In this document: piece by piece, positions 11,601 through 22,257 of the stretch
How positions within the stretch are numbered: position 1 is the stretch's first letter
Layout: every line of letters begins with the position of its first letter
Assembly: GCA_029298735.1 (NCBI GenBank)
Contig: JANSLP010000020.1
Span: 62,001 to 126,000 of the forward strand
DNA: 64,000 bases
Reading direction: 5' to 3'
DNA from: Ophiostoma sp. CBS 140.51
Taxonomy: Eukaryota > Ascomycota > Sordariomycetes > Ophiostomatales > Ophiostomataceae
Translations under genes and position numbers: made by a program
The notes under the pieces: model-generated
Told to the model about the DNA's origin: nothing
Database searches by the model: none
What the model saw: only the letters and a program-made list of their open reading frames with translations

Positions 11601-12360
11601 CGCCAATGCTGTCAATGTTGATATCACCGCCAGCGCCGTGTGCATGTTGGCCGGCATGGTGTTGTTGTTGTTGTTGCTGTTGTTGCTGCCGGCGTCGGGC
11701 CTGCAGCTCTGCCGGATCTTGTCCGGCCTTTTTCAGTTGGAGGACCTTCCATTCCTCAAAGGACATGAACGAATCTGTGGCCAGGTCTTCTTCTTGGCTG
11801 TCGTCGTCCTTGCCCTTTTCTTTCTCGGTCTCTTTGGCCTCCCCTTCGGGGGTTGCTTCTGCTGCAGCTGCTGTCTCTGAAGGAGGCGCCTCAGCTTGCC
11901 CGCTGACCGTTTCTGTTGTTGTGGCCGTTGCGTTGGCACTCGACCAGCTTGTCCGTAGGCACTGCTGCGGAAGTGTGTGTGTGATGTAGTTTATTGTCTT
12001 TGACTGGCAGGTCTCTGTGTCAAAGGATATTGTTATAGAGGAGGATGCGGTGTAAGAGGAAGAGGGGGCCGTGGTCGGCGTGGAAGAGGAGGAGGAAGAT
12101 GGCGTCACGGTGACGGAAATGGAGGTGGCGGAGGAGGAGACCGAAGTCGAAGAAGAGGATCCTATGGAGGACGCAATGGCTGCAGCTGTATCTGAGGCCG
12201 CAGAGGCTGCTGTCGCCGCTGCCGCGGCCGTAGTATCAGGAACAGCTGTCGTCATTGCTGACATTTGTGATGTGTCGGTCGCTTCTGCCGGGACAGGCTG
12301 GCCGAAGCCAAGCAAGCCCACGGCAGCCGCCGACACATAGAGCATAAAGCCCCGCGGCAT
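8659..12360 (-). CDS. slp1: SUN-domain ER membrane protein, Slp1 type
   Basis: The protein belongs to the Slp1/SUN-like family, which in yeast acts in the ER with Emp65 to protect folding membrane proteins. It is a single exon of 1233 residues. I start at the ATG at 12360, because the longer frame opens with a GTG six bases upstream. A signal peptide (about residues 1-27, MPRGFMLYVSAAAVGLLGFG) is followed by a long Ser/Thr/Ala-rich segment. The short conserved block FMSFEEWKVLQLKKAGQDP precedes the SUN-like domain at about residues 340-485, which has the FASFDAGATVLKANKG and RVHGTRMLDSW signatures. Next come Gln-rich coiled coil and Ser-rich linkers, a helical stretch ending at about residue 925, and one membrane segment at about 930-950 (SVLLLCCLALVIFSRGLL). 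An acidic, proline-rich tail completes it. Homopolymer tracts (Q, N, S, P) are numerous. Confidence 0.85.
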   Translation of the reverse strand: MPRGFMLYVSAAAVGLLGFGQPVPAEATDTSQMSAMTTAVPDTTAAAAATAASAASDTAAAIASSIGSSSSTSVSSSATSISVTVTPSSSSSSTPTTAPSSSYTASSSITISFDTETCQSKTINYITHTLPQQCLRTSWSSANATATTTETVSGQAEAPPSETAAAAEATPEGEAKETEKEKGKDDDSQEEDLATDSFMSFEEWKVLQLKKAGQDPAELQARRRQQQQQQQQQHHAGQHAHGAGGDINIDSIGDDGEIALDFDVLNEKVSEMAGSASGHAPSQYHDGSGGGGYRQDGSSTDSGNGAPGGSSSGLHDEAVVYADGATQYYRSKDAGKTGKERFSFASFDAGATVLKANKGVKNAKAILVENKDSYMLLECRTRDKHVIVELSDDILVDTVVLANFEFFSSMVRRFRVSVSDRYPVKADRWRTLGEYEARNSRDIQPFLIEHPQIWAKYIRIDFLTHYGSEYYCPISLLRVHGTRMLDSWKDSENGRDGEDDEELEHHQQYEQQQQQQQQYEQQKIEQEQQQRKQEEEQAQAQADAEASAVAAAIANDKATKVMADANACDPVGYTPWNPIAAYLRLFIADAVCLPTSASTGYASGSKSNADGPTGSESSQQKQGSMPSDERADNGSKPSQAAESASASSAQPPENASTPTHTQSGAKDTPVSDSSSSSSASSNASSSSDAAQPSQASDSATSSSATAAKVQEQDAAGAAAAAAIAKQKSGSAGNQQTPPPTTVQASHAKYRASSGGAGGAGSSSQSGSSLSGSTGGSGSNPGATPQNSGPSTSGGNNNNNNGVPAGGAPSPPPPPIVQESFFKSITKRLQLLESNTSLSLQYIEDQSRFLQEALRKMERKQISRVDSFLDTLNNTVLSELRNMRQQYDQIWQSTVIALETQREQNQRETVALSDRLNVLADEVVFQKRMAILQSVLLLCCLALVIFSRGLLSSGSASVPLDVNAATAAAMAAAAGYMPAGSAMSPSPSSPPSASSSVGLRSNLRSLRNNLRNPYAAYSVYASGYPLSAYSAGSPPPPSNLRAQTMPVNGSASSIPAPINKNKVLPLTPTTPTSPTSPGSPVSPEPTPSNESQDSLLSVDDQEPQVLQDKGPGPVLVEPKPLTPPASLRLSDIEEAADQLEDDEEEEDSSEDHDDETVLSEATTVYPDRISGGDDNTNLFTPTAATPTKVDPTENGLLSSPTTTPFLPSTSSTETSQDLPLSHKRLPSLPEHNSN

Positions 12361-13561
12361 GTTCACTGTCGTAGCCCTTCCTGGCTGTGGTCTGTCGTAA
12401 AATATCGTTGTCGTCGTTACAGGTTTCTATGTCAAGAAAGTCGGTGTCGTCATCTATCCATGGCTCGGCGCAAAGGCTGCCAGATAGTGTCGCATGGTGG
12501 GAGACGCAGGCGGTGTGGATGGTGGAGAGGTGTATCGCTTGTTAAAGCTCTGTTTCCTGTCGTCGTCGTCGGTTCGTTGTGCAGTGGTTATCGTGACGTG
12601 CGATTGCGTGGTCGTCGTTGAAATATCAGGGTCGTCTGTCAAATAGAAAGGACGACAAAAGGATGATCAAAGATTGGCCATAGGGGTCTAGAGAGTGGCT
12701 AGCACCTGTGGAGATAGCCAGCCTTTGTCCATATGGTAGGGAATTTTACACAGTAGTGCCAGTCGCTCTTTCCCGCTATTTTGGGTGCTTGTTGAAAGCT
12801 TGGCTTGGCCGTTTCGGGGCCGATAAGCAATACATGACACCCAAAGAGATTGGTCCTAGGGCGAACCATGCCGTAAAAATAGGGGCATTTGGGGCGATCT
12901 CGGCCTGTCCAACCACCTGCGGGAGTCCTAGTTTAGTGAGTTGGCTCCCACATGTACGGTTGCTCCTTCCATTTTGTTAGCGCCCTGTCAGTCTCTAGTT
13001 TATTTAGCCAAGCGATGGGAAATCGAAAGTTGCCAATTTCAAGGCTGTGACCCACTGAACCAAACGCCGTGGAGAATAAGAGGGAAAGAACATGACAGAA
13101 GGAATGCAATATTCGGGCAATAATATCACTGCAATGGTTGGGGATCCTGTTGACAAAGTCTAAATTGGTTGATATTAAGGTTATGCAAAGTCTCTAGTAC
13201 TGTAATGGCACGGCCGGGCTATGACTGCATTAAGAAAAAAGACACCTTGCAAGGCTTGCATATGGCGGACAGGGCGCATGTAGAACACGAAAATGAGACA
13301 AAAAGACAGCAAACAATGAACGAAAGTCCAAAACAGTTGAAATGGTAAGGAAAAATGATATGTGGCAGAAATAAAATGGCAGAATAAATGACGACAACGC
13401 GACCCAGGATGCTGTGCTTCCCCAAAATGCATGCCCAGTTCCTGCGCTAGATGGGTAAAAGAAAACCGCCAACTCCAAAAATGCCAATAGAAAAGAAAAT
13501 AATCCAAGAAAAAAAGATGCTTGAACGATGATAAAACAGAAATCGAGAAAAGTGATCGAGA
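12361..13561. other. Intergenic, between two minus-strand genes
   Basis: This is the promoter side of the SUN-domain gene and the 3' flank of the chloride-channel gene. I see no gene and no convincing RNA. Confidence 0.6.
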
Positions 13562-16524
13562 TCAGGTGTGGTGTTCATGCCCCTCGAGGTCGCGGACGTA
13601 CTTCACAAACGTCTTCTTATGGGCCTATGAATGAACGGTAAGAAACGAGAAAGGCACAATCGATTTGACAAAAGTAAGAGTATACGCACCATGCCAGCAT
13701 AGCGGCCGTCACGAAGGACACAAATGTACCGCAGACCCAGCTTAACAAAGCATTCGTAGACGAGGTCCATTGGAGACCGAATGTCGAGGGCGACAGGAGC
13801 CTAAATGGGGACATCACTTAGTACAGTGTAAACATGTGCGCTTACAAGGAGAAAGCAGTTCTTACCGGGTCAATGTATGGTGTGAAGTCGGTCGGGTCGA
13901 TTCCCTGCTCGTTGTCGTCCGAGTCGTCGATACTCGGGACAGAGGCCATCAGGCAGAGGCTCGAAGCCTCATCACGCAGGTTGTCGAGGGCAAACTCAAG
14001 ATCGGGCGCCGGGATCAGTCCGACAAGAATGTCATGGCGCACAATCGGCAGTCCGCCGTCCAGCTCACCTGCGCGGTGAAGGCTCTCCAGCTTCTGACGG
14101 AGCACAGTGGCCTTGACCAGCGGCGACGAAGAGATGTCGATGACGCGGTTGCGGCGGACACGTGGCACAATATCGGCCAGATCCGACGTAAACACGGGCT
14201 TATGCTTGTTATTTAAGAAGGGGTACGAGTTCATCTCCGTGAGAAGGTCGTAGATCGACAAAGGCTCAATAGCATCGGCAGTCCACTTGGCGACCAGAAT
14301 GGCCAGCGAGAAGGGCAGGACGTAGTCGAGACTGCCCGTGATCTCAAACAGAATGACGGCCAGTGTCACGGAAAGACGAGTAACACCACACATGGTGGCG
14401 CCGGCAGCAATTAGACCGTAAACACCGGGTTGGATGCACGTAGCCTCGCCGACAGCAGGGCACGTGCCCCAGACCGACCATGTCGGGGTGCTGAGAACCA
14501 CCCACTGCACGACATGGCCGACCATGCGCCCCATAAGACCGCCGACAACCATGGACGGCACGTAGATACCAGCCGGAACTTTCTACGCCGGGGTTAGCAG
14601 GTGTGCGTGAAATGCTTAGAAGATGCATAGTGGAACTTACAATGCCAAAGGTGACAATAGTCAAGATGCCCTTTATCAAAAATGCTCCAAAGAGCTTGAG
14701 CAGAATCGGCGGGATGTCGTTTACCTCGGTCGGGCAGATACCAAGGTTTTGGAGATTGTTGTCTGTGATGTCGCAAGGTGCAGCCAGGTTGTAGAGAAGT
14801 TCGGCAACGGGCAACTTGGTCAAGTCGCTCCAGTAGCCAACAAGGCCCGTCACAAGAGCAACAAGCACCACCTCGAGAAGGGGGTGCTTCTTGATCAAGG
14901 GAATGCCACGGAAGGACTTGGCCCACAGGCGCGATGCCTTGATGAACATGGCGCCGGCCACGCCACCGATAACACCGACAGCCACAAAACTGCCCAGCTC
15001 AAAGTATTCCCAGTCTACAGGGTACTGCACCTGGAACATGACAATCTTGTTCGTGCCGTAGGGGTTCAAAAACTTGAGCGTGAGAGCGGCTGTGATGCAG
15101 CAGAAGAAGGTGCGGAAGAGCGTCTTGGCGGGGAAAAAATAGGCAACCTCTTCGAGACAAAACAGGACACCGCCGAGCGGAGCACCGAATGCGACGGCAA
15201 CACCAGCGGCTGCGGCCGCAGAGAGTACCTCTCGCCGCTTCGCATCATTCCGGTCATACTTGGTGAACAGACGGCAAGCGATATTGCCGACACAGGTCGC
15301 GATGTGAACGTAGGGACCTTCCTTGCCGAGACTGAGACCAGATGCAACACTGAGCACCAGACCAATCGATTTGACCACAATTGTCTTGAAGCCCAGGAAG
15401 CCGTGCAACACGAAACCGCTGAGAATCACGCGCACTTCAGCGACACCGCTGCCGGCAGCGGAGAAGTAGACCATGGGAGGCAAGGACTGGCTCGACTTGT
15501 TCTCGGGAGGAGGCGGAGTGCTGCCGGAGCTGTTTCCGCCGTTGCCATCGTCAACACCACCGTAGCGTCTGCGGCCGGAGCTGCCAGCACCGTTGTCTCC
15601 ATCGTCTGCAACATCGTCGTCGTTACTAAGAGAGACGGGCTCTGCAGCCAGGTTTTCGTCGAGCGTAGACAGTCGAAATGCCGAGGGGACCACTGTCTTG
15701 GTCGTCAAAGTCAGGAGGCAGGCGGCCGAGGCGAAGAAAATGACACCGAGGATGTATGCTCCGTATTCTACCCACATCTCACCAGGGCCTTGGGCGCCGA
15801 GGACCTCTGCCCACTCTCGCCAGTCGGTGCAGTGACCGTTGGGACAGCATTGCTAAAAATGTTAGCTTTCTAGCCTCGTATGTGTACAGATGTGTTCAAG
15901 GGCAACCGGTATGTCTGAGACACCTCCTACCTTTTCTGTCATGTACCACCCCAATGTGCAGTAGCCATACTTGTAGTCAAACGCCACAGCCTCTGACACA
16001 TCGATAGCATAGGCCAGCACTGCAACTACGAAGCCTACCAGTGCCGAAAGCACCCAGCCTTGTGCACCATCGAAGAGGACATACACACGGCCCCAAAAGT
16101 CTTTGCGGTTGCGCAGGGCCTTGACCCGGTACGCGTCGAGTATGCTATCGTGCACCCAGTCGGTGGATGTGAACTGATCGTACCATACCCGCTCGTCGGG
16201 TGCAATCGAAGCCTTGGACTCGGCCATGGACTCCTGTCGGTCGGACAGCACGTTGATCAAGCGCTGGCTCCAGGACCCAGCCCGACTGTGGTGGCGCGTG
16301 GCGGTTCCGGCATAACTGTGGGACCGGTTGAGGTTGGGCTGTCGCATTGTGCGCGACCGTTGGCTCTGCAAAAGGCCCGTCCGTTCGTCCGGTGGTTCGT
16401 CGGCGGCGATGGAGCCTCGTCGGCTCAGGCGGTGGTGTCGAGAGAGGGAGGGCGAGGGAGGACCAGATGAGAGGTGGCTGGAGCTCCCATGAGCGGGCGT
16501 CGCGCCAAAAGCAGCTTCGGCCAT
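13562..16524 (-). CDS. gef1: ClC-family chloride/proton exchanger
   Basis: Intracellular ClC proteins exchange chloride for protons in Golgi, endosome or vacuole membranes (yeast Gef1). I read five exons: 16524-15931, 15852-14641, 14582-13866, 13800-13690 and 13624-13562. The introns are 78, 58, 65 and 65 bp and every join is phase 0, giving 898 residues. The gating glutamate sits in GKEGPYVHIATC (about residue 376). The proton glutamate is in LGGVLFCLEE (about 433), so an exchanger is more likely than a channel. The selectivity segment GIYVPSMVVGG follows the second intron. Two C-terminal CBS modules are split over exons 3-5. A hydrophilic, Asp/Ser/Gly/Pro-rich loop of about 60 residues separates the first membrane helices (near residues 265-325). 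The N-terminal 110 residues are basic and Ser-rich. The gene is divergent from the NRDE2 homologue across about 1.7 kb. Confidence 0.92.
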
Positions 16525-18234
16525 GATGGCTGAGCGCCGAGAGAAAAGGGAATAGAGGTTGTCGAGAAAGAAAGTCGATGGATTGGCCTTTCAGCTGTTT
16601 GAGAAGACCAGGGAAGAAATATGGTTGAGAGAAGGGCAGGCCGAGGGGCGGCTAATATCGAACGTCGGGATGCAAGGCGGCTGCGCCGATGGCGTCAGAG
16701 AACGGTTGCATGCACAGCAGATGCACGTTAAGAGAAGAAGGGGGCGAGTGCGGTAGATCAAGCGACGGTGGTACCCGTTCGACGTATGGGATATGAAATT
16801 GCAGGCGCCACAACAAGTGGACGTTTTGCCAACACAAAAAGGATGAAAAGAATATGCTTGTTTCCCTCGTGTTTGGATTTTTATCGGGTGAGTCGTTTCT
16901 AATAAGAAATAAGAAAGACAGTCGAGGGAATTGTGTGTGGGGGAGGCGCAATAACCGCAAGGACTTGACTCGCCACGTGAGAAATCAACAAAAGCGAGAC
17001 TCAGGCCGGACGAATGTAAGTCACGAATGCAGCGACAGCGCCGATCACAGGGTCTTTGGTTGTTGTATGGCTTGTTGTATCGCTGGGATCTCCGCGAAGA
17101 TTCCGCAATGTTAAATTACCTCGTAACCCCTCGCTTTCGAGTCAAGGCACTGGCAACCACGAAGCGTCGATGGAATGTACTTTGTGGCAGAGGAGGCAAG
17201 TAGCGCAAGTCGAGATGCGTTGGTCGAAATTCGTTGGTCGAGGCGTGCACAACGCAGCCAGGACAGACGTGGCTGGTGTTTGAAGGAAGATACGAAACGA
17301 AGAAGCAAAGTCAACAGGGGCAGAGGGACAGAAAGAGGAGAGACAGAAAAGTTGGAGATCATTTGGGCAGGTGTGAACGGACAACAGGGTTCTGAAAGAG
17401 TGGTGGTGGATCCGCAAGCGGAGTCTTCTTGATGGCGCCAGGCACCCGTTCACTGCTCGAGCTCTGACGATACGACGGGAAGGAGCAATGGACTCGGATG
17501 TATGACGAGCTGAGAGAAGTATTACCTGGGACAGAAGATGGAAAGTGCTATCGGGCAGGAAAACACAAAAACACAACACAATAATAAAGGGTCTCGATAC
17601 TGCGTACGTTAGAAGCGAGGAAAAGGGTAATTACGATTTCGACCGGCCATGGCTGTTGCCGTTCGTTTGAGTAGCTGCCGGCTGTCAACACGAACCGCAA
17701 CCCACTCAATGATGCACACAGTTGGCTCTGCGCACTGTTTTGGTGTGTGCGTTGGGAGACTTGGGCGGATGGCGCTAATCATGCGCAAGAATCTGTGGGG
17801 AAAAGCCAACAACGCCTGCTTGTTCCAGCCGACTGCAGCTGCCCGCCGCGTCATTTTGCCCCTGTGACGTTCGCGTTGTTGGAATGGGCTGCACGCCACC
17901 AGGAGCTAAACGGCCGGCTCGAAAACAAACCCAACCAGACAAGGCTGTGCCAGCAAAATCCACCAACAAACGCGTGCCTCGTGCAGGCTGAAGGCTATCA
18001 CAGGCACAATTGGTGTGCTGCACCAAGAGCGACAGCGCGTTGGTGCCGTGCGAAAACGCACCAAAATACACTGTATCTCGACACAGGAAAATACACAGGA
18101 CAATCGCATCTACATTTTTGGTGCATTCAGAGTCTCTACGATCGTCAGTGGCAAGGCTGTTTGCTTTGTAGAGCCCCTTAAAGGGACCCTGGCCCGCTGA
18201 GTCGATATATTCAGGCCAGTGCCGATGCAGAAAG
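16525..18234. other. Divergent promoter region between clc and nrde2
   Basis: This 1.7-kb space holds the 5' leaders and promoters of two genes that diverge. No gene or structured RNA is evident, and short frames on both strands lack family character. Confidence 0.6.
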
Positions 18235-21200
18235 ATGGCATCGCGAGGGCACGAGAGGCGGGAGACGGGTGGGATGGACGACTTGGATGAAAAGGATCAC
18301 CGAAGTCGACACCATAAGCATCGCAGCCACGATGGCCACCGCCCCCCTCGAGAAGACCACGATCGTCACAGGCATGGACATCGTGAGCGGGAAAGGGGCG
18401 ATCAAGACCGAGACCGAGACCGCGATCGCGACTGGCATCATGACAAGAAGTCTCGCCATGATCGGTCTGAAAGGGGGCGAGATGAGAGGGACAGGCACTC
18501 AAGTCGCCATGCCCATCACAGCCACCGTGAAGAGCGGCGTCGAGAGCATCGGGGGCATAGTGATATCCACTCCCGCGATGAACGAAGCTCTCAACATGGC
18601 AGCAAAGACAGAGACGCCGACAAAGATAGGAGTCATCGACACAGGAGTCGTGAACGATATCATCGCGACAAACAAAGCGGTCATCATGAAACACAAATGG
18701 TGCTCTTCAACACAAACACGAACGACCAGAAGCAACGAGACAAGCACTTGGATATCTACCGAGAAGCCGTTAACGACAGCGATGAGGCCCTGTTCTCACT
18801 CGACACCCGTGGAGATCAACTTATCTGGCAGTTTGGGTCCAACGACTCACGCCGCGTGCCATCTTACAACCGCTACAGGCATGGCCGCAACATCCTAGGC
18901 ACGCGGGAGCGGTTTGCTTTTGCCCAGGAAGGCTCAAAGATTTTGTTTGGTGCCGAATCAACAACCGGTGGCGGTTCCATATTTCGTGACAAGAACAATC
19001 CCCTTCTCCGTCGCGCCCTCCAAGGCTCAGCCAAACCAAAATCAAAACATGAACATGCCACGTCCAAAAAGGCGCCAAAGCCGGACGACGCCCTCAATAC
19101 CGACAAAAAAGCTACTGGCGTAGACGAGTTCGTCTCTCTCAGTTCTTCAAAGAAGCGGAGACGTGGCTCGGACGCCGGTCCGGATAGCGAGGACTCCAGC
19201 AACAGAAGCAGCAGCGACCAGAGGGACGATTCTGACTCCTCGTCAGCATCCTTAGACGAAGGCTCGGATGCGGAAAATGATGACTTCTTTGCCCCAGGCG
19301 ATGACCAGAGCAATATAATCAAACGAAAGCTCTCAGAACTCAACCAACGCGTCAAGGAGGACCCCCAAGATGTCGATGCTTGGCTTGATCTTGTCGACCT
19401 GCAAGATCAGCAGAGTCTTCTTCTCGGAAACGACGATGTCGACCAGAATTTCGGCTCCGCCACTGCACCTACCAGATCCAAGGATGAGATCACCGGTATT
19501 TCGGCAGTGAAGCTGTCCATCATCGAGTCAGCACTTCGACAAGTTCACTCCCCGTCCGTACGCGAACGACTAGAGCTTGCTATGATGCGGGAGGGTGCCA
19601 AAGTGTGGGCGTTGAAGCGTCTGGCACAGCAGTGGGCGGACCTGGCTCGAGACCACGCATCCGGGAGTGGCTTGAGCTTTCTTTTATGGAAGGCGCGTCT
19701 TGATTTTGAGATGACTAGCTTGTCGACTCTCACTGTCGACGGCATCAAGCTCTTCTTGACCGATCGCATTCTGGCACTGGAAAAGGAAGCCACCGCAGCT
19801 AAAGATGATATCACAAAGCAGGCCGACATTTACTCACAAATCATATATGTCTTCCTCCGCGCAACTCGGTTTCTCTACGATTCCGGCTTCAGAGACATCG
19901 CCGCTGCTGCTTGGCAGGCAACTTTAGAGTCTTCCTTTGCAAGGCCCGCCACCGAAGTCGAAGGTGCGAGCCTTGGCCAATTTTGGGACAGCGAGATACA
20001 ACGTATCGGCGAAGATGGGGCACAAGGATGGCGCAACTATGCAGCCAAAGTGCAAGCCGGCGAAGATGCAGAGGAAGCCCTTTTGGACTACAATGTACAG
20101 AACCAAACCCTGCCCACGTTGGACTTTGCAAAGCTGGCAGAAGCGGCACATCGGAGCGAGCACTACGACATGGACGAATACAAGCCGCTCTATGAAGACT
20201 GGGTGGTTGCTGAACGACAACGAGCAGACTTTGCGAAGCTACCAGCACGAGTCATTGACGATATCAACGACGGCGGGTTAGAGGACGTCTTTCGCGTTGC
20301 CGTCTTCTCGGATTTTAGCACATTCCTCTTCCATATCCCCGATTCCGTGCTGCCTGCCGTCAAGCCGTTCTTGGTCGACGCCTTCTTGCTCTTTTGCCAG
20401 CTTCCATCGGCATTCTTCACAAGCACCTGGATCGAAACCGCCCGTAACGACCCATTTCTTGCGATTGTTGTTCTCTCAGAAAAGGGCAACATAAACGACA
20501 TTAAGCTCAAACCCCCAACAGAAATTCCAGATGCTGCCCTCAATACAGCCGGTCGAGATCCTCCTGATCTGTTTTATGATGGTAGCCGAATTGTTGGGTC
20601 TTCCGACGTACTCTTCTCTCTTCCTGGCTGGTTCCGTTACTTGCCCGAATGGCTGCGCTTGCAAGATCCAACTGCCTCCGAGGCTCCTGTATCCCCACTC
20701 TGGGTGGCTAATACTCTGCGGCAGCTTGTCCGTTCTTTTGGGTTCGGTGATCTTGCGCCGTACAGTCTCGCTGTCGATGCACTTGTCAACCCTGCTGGCA
20801 TAAAAAGGGCTGCCCGGACGCTCATTAAACAGGACGTATCAAACACAGCACTGTACGAAGCCTACGCACAAGCCGAAGCCGCGCGTGGTAACGTCGATGT
20901 TGCCCGTACTGTATTGGCGTCTGCCACTGCCAGTAACAGTATTGCGGACATCGAGGCCGAGCTGTCCTTGCGCCTGGCCTGGGCCTGGATTGAACTGGAG
21001 GGCGGTCAAAAAGATGATGCGATTCGCCGCCTCGTCGTACAGTCTCTCCACAGTGAAGACGTCACATCCTCTTCGAAAGCAGCCAGTGAAGCAAACAAGC
21101 CCGTATCGCCAGCTGAGCTACTACGGTTGCGCCACACACTCCGCACGGGCATGGAATTTGGGCTCTCGGCTGGGCATGCTCGAAGGGCGGCCCTCTTTGC

Positions 21201-22104
21201 ACAGTCCTTTGTGCTCTTGGAGTATCTATCATCTACAGACTCTGACAGGCAATTGTCGCAGAAGCAGCGGTCGAAGCAAGGCAACCTGCTGGCTGCCGTG
21301 GCTGTTGCAACCGCTTTTTCCAAGGACATGCAATCTCGCGCCTACGGGGCAACAACCATTCACGAGCAATTCCTGCAGGGTGTAGCACGCATTATTTACT
21401 TCCATGCCACTCATGGATCGTATCGCCCAGTCGACTTGCAGGCGCCGCTGCAAAAGATGGTCACTCTGTTCCCCCGAAATGGCATATTCCTGCGTTTATT
21501 TGCTTGGGTCGATCCGACATCGGCCTCGGGCTTATCTCGACTACGACCGGACAACCCTCTCCAAATAATTCTAGATACTGCGGTACTCACACGGGACAAC
21601 GACTGCCCGAGCAGCCGTGCCTTTGTCATTCGGCAAGCACTGCAGTCTGGACACGGCCAGGGCCATGCAGCTCGGGCCGCTTTTGAGCGAGCTCTGGGCG
21701 CTAACCACGGCAGCAGCGACTACAATCTTGCTTGTTTTGGTAACGCACGCCTTTGGCAAGCCTTTGTCCACCTCACCGCGGTAGAATCCATGGCTTCGGC
21801 AACAGTGGCGGCCCGCAGCGACGGAAGGGGTGTCCGGGTGCGTGGCGTGGACAAGAAGATGGTCGCGCTGGCCAAGGATGTGTACTACCGGGCAGTGCGG
21901 GCCTGTCCGGGCGCCAAGGATGTGCTGCTGGAGGCCTTTGGACCGAACACGGGCCTCGTAGCAACATCGTCTGAAGCCGGCATGTCGGCGAGTGACCTAC
22001 GGGCAGTCTACCAAACGATGGTAGGCAAGGGGCTACGGGTGCATATCGATCTAGTTGAGGCGCAGGACCGGGCAAGGCAAGCATTTAAGAGGCGTTCCAA
22101 GTAG
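18235..22104 (+). CDS. nrde2: NRDE2-family nuclear RNA-processing protein
   Basis: NRDE2 (fission yeast Nrl1) acts in the nucleus with the exosome helicase Mtr4 and the spliceosome, and in nematodes in nuclear RNA silencing. The gene is a single exon of 1289 residues. The first 150 residues are extremely rich in Arg, Asp, His and Ser, with alternating RD runs. The conserved NRDE2 block starts near residue 170 (LDIYREAVNDSDEALFSLDT) and includes SYNRYRHGRNILGT. From about 365 (IIKRKLSELNQRVKEDPQDVDAWLDLVDLQ) to the end the protein is a helical HAT/TPR-like repeat scaffold. An acidic Ser-rich linker lies at about 300-360. The chosen ATG is the first in frame; a second Met at residue 14 is an alternative. 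The 3' end converges with the aminopeptidase gene with only 153 bp between them. Confidence 0.9.
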   Translation: MASRGHERRETGGMDDLDEKDHRSRHHKHRSHDGHRPPREDHDRHRHGHRERERGDQDRDRDRDRDWHHDKKSRHDRSERGRDERDRHSSRHAHHSHREERRREHRGHSDIHSRDERSSQHGSKDRDADKDRSHRHRSRERYHRDKQSGHHETQMVLFNTNTNDQKQRDKHLDIYREAVNDSDEALFSLDTRGDQLIWQFGSNDSRRVPSYNRYRHGRNILGTRERFAFAQEGSKILFGAESTTGGGSIFRDKNNPLLRRALQGSAKPKSKHEHATSKKAPKPDDALNTDKKATGVDEFVSLSSSKKRRRGSDAGPDSEDSSNRSSSDQRDDSDSSSASLDEGSDAENDDFFAPGDDQSNIIKRKLSELNQRVKEDPQDVDAWLDLVDLQDQQSLLLGNDDVDQNFGSATAPTRSKDEITGISAVKLSIIESALRQVHSPSVRERLELAMMREGAKVWALKRLAQQWADLARDHASGSGLSFLLWKARLDFEMTSLSTLTVDGIKLFLTDRILALEKEATAAKDDITKQADIYSQIIYVFLRATRFLYDSGFRDIAAAAWQATLESSFARPATEVEGASLGQFWDSEIQRIGEDGAQGWRNYAAKVQAGEDAEEALLDYNVQNQTLPTLDFAKLAEAAHRSEHYDMDEYKPLYEDWVVAERQRADFAKLPARVIDDINDGGLEDVFRVAVFSDFSTFLFHIPDSVLPAVKPFLVDAFLLFCQLPSAFFTSTWIETARNDPFLAIVVLSEKGNINDIKLKPPTEIPDAALNTAGRDPPDLFYDGSRIVGSSDVLFSLPGWFRYLPEWLRLQDPTASEAPVSPLWVANTLRQLVRSFGFGDLAPYSLAVDALVNPAGIKRAARTLIKQDVSNTALYEAYAQAEAARGNVDVARTVLASATASNSIADIEAELSLRLAWAWIELEGGQKDDAIRRLVVQSLHSEDVTSSSKAASEANKPVSPAELLRLRHTLRTGMEFGLSAGHARRAALFAQSFVLLEYLSSTDSDRQLSQKQRSKQGNLLAAVAVATAFSKDMQSRAYGATTIHEQFLQGVARIIYFHATHGSYRPVDLQAPLQKMVTLFPRNGIFLRLFAWVDPTSASGLSRLRPDNPLQIILDTAVLTRDNDCPSSRAFVIRQALQSGHGQGHAARAAFERALGANHGSSDYNLACFGNARLWQAFVHLTAVESMASATVAARSDGRGVRVRGVDKKMVALAKDVYYRAVRACPGAKDVLLEAFGPNTGLVATSSEAGMSASDLRAVYQTMVGKGLRVHIDLVEAQDRARQAFKRRSK

Positions 22105-22257
22105 CATGGTAATGGCTATACAAGAATCTACAAGGATGCATATAGCATATAAACAAACTAAAAGGAGATAAAGCTGGACGTTTCCGTCAAATCATATTGA
22201 TTGTTAATTGCTATGAATAGAATGGGAAACGTGGAAATATCGTGAGTCCCCTACAAT

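Noticed and set aside
14623..15873. 416-codon frame antisense to the chloride exchanger
   Set aside because: It is a shadow of the well-supported ClC gene on the opposite strand, created by codon bias.
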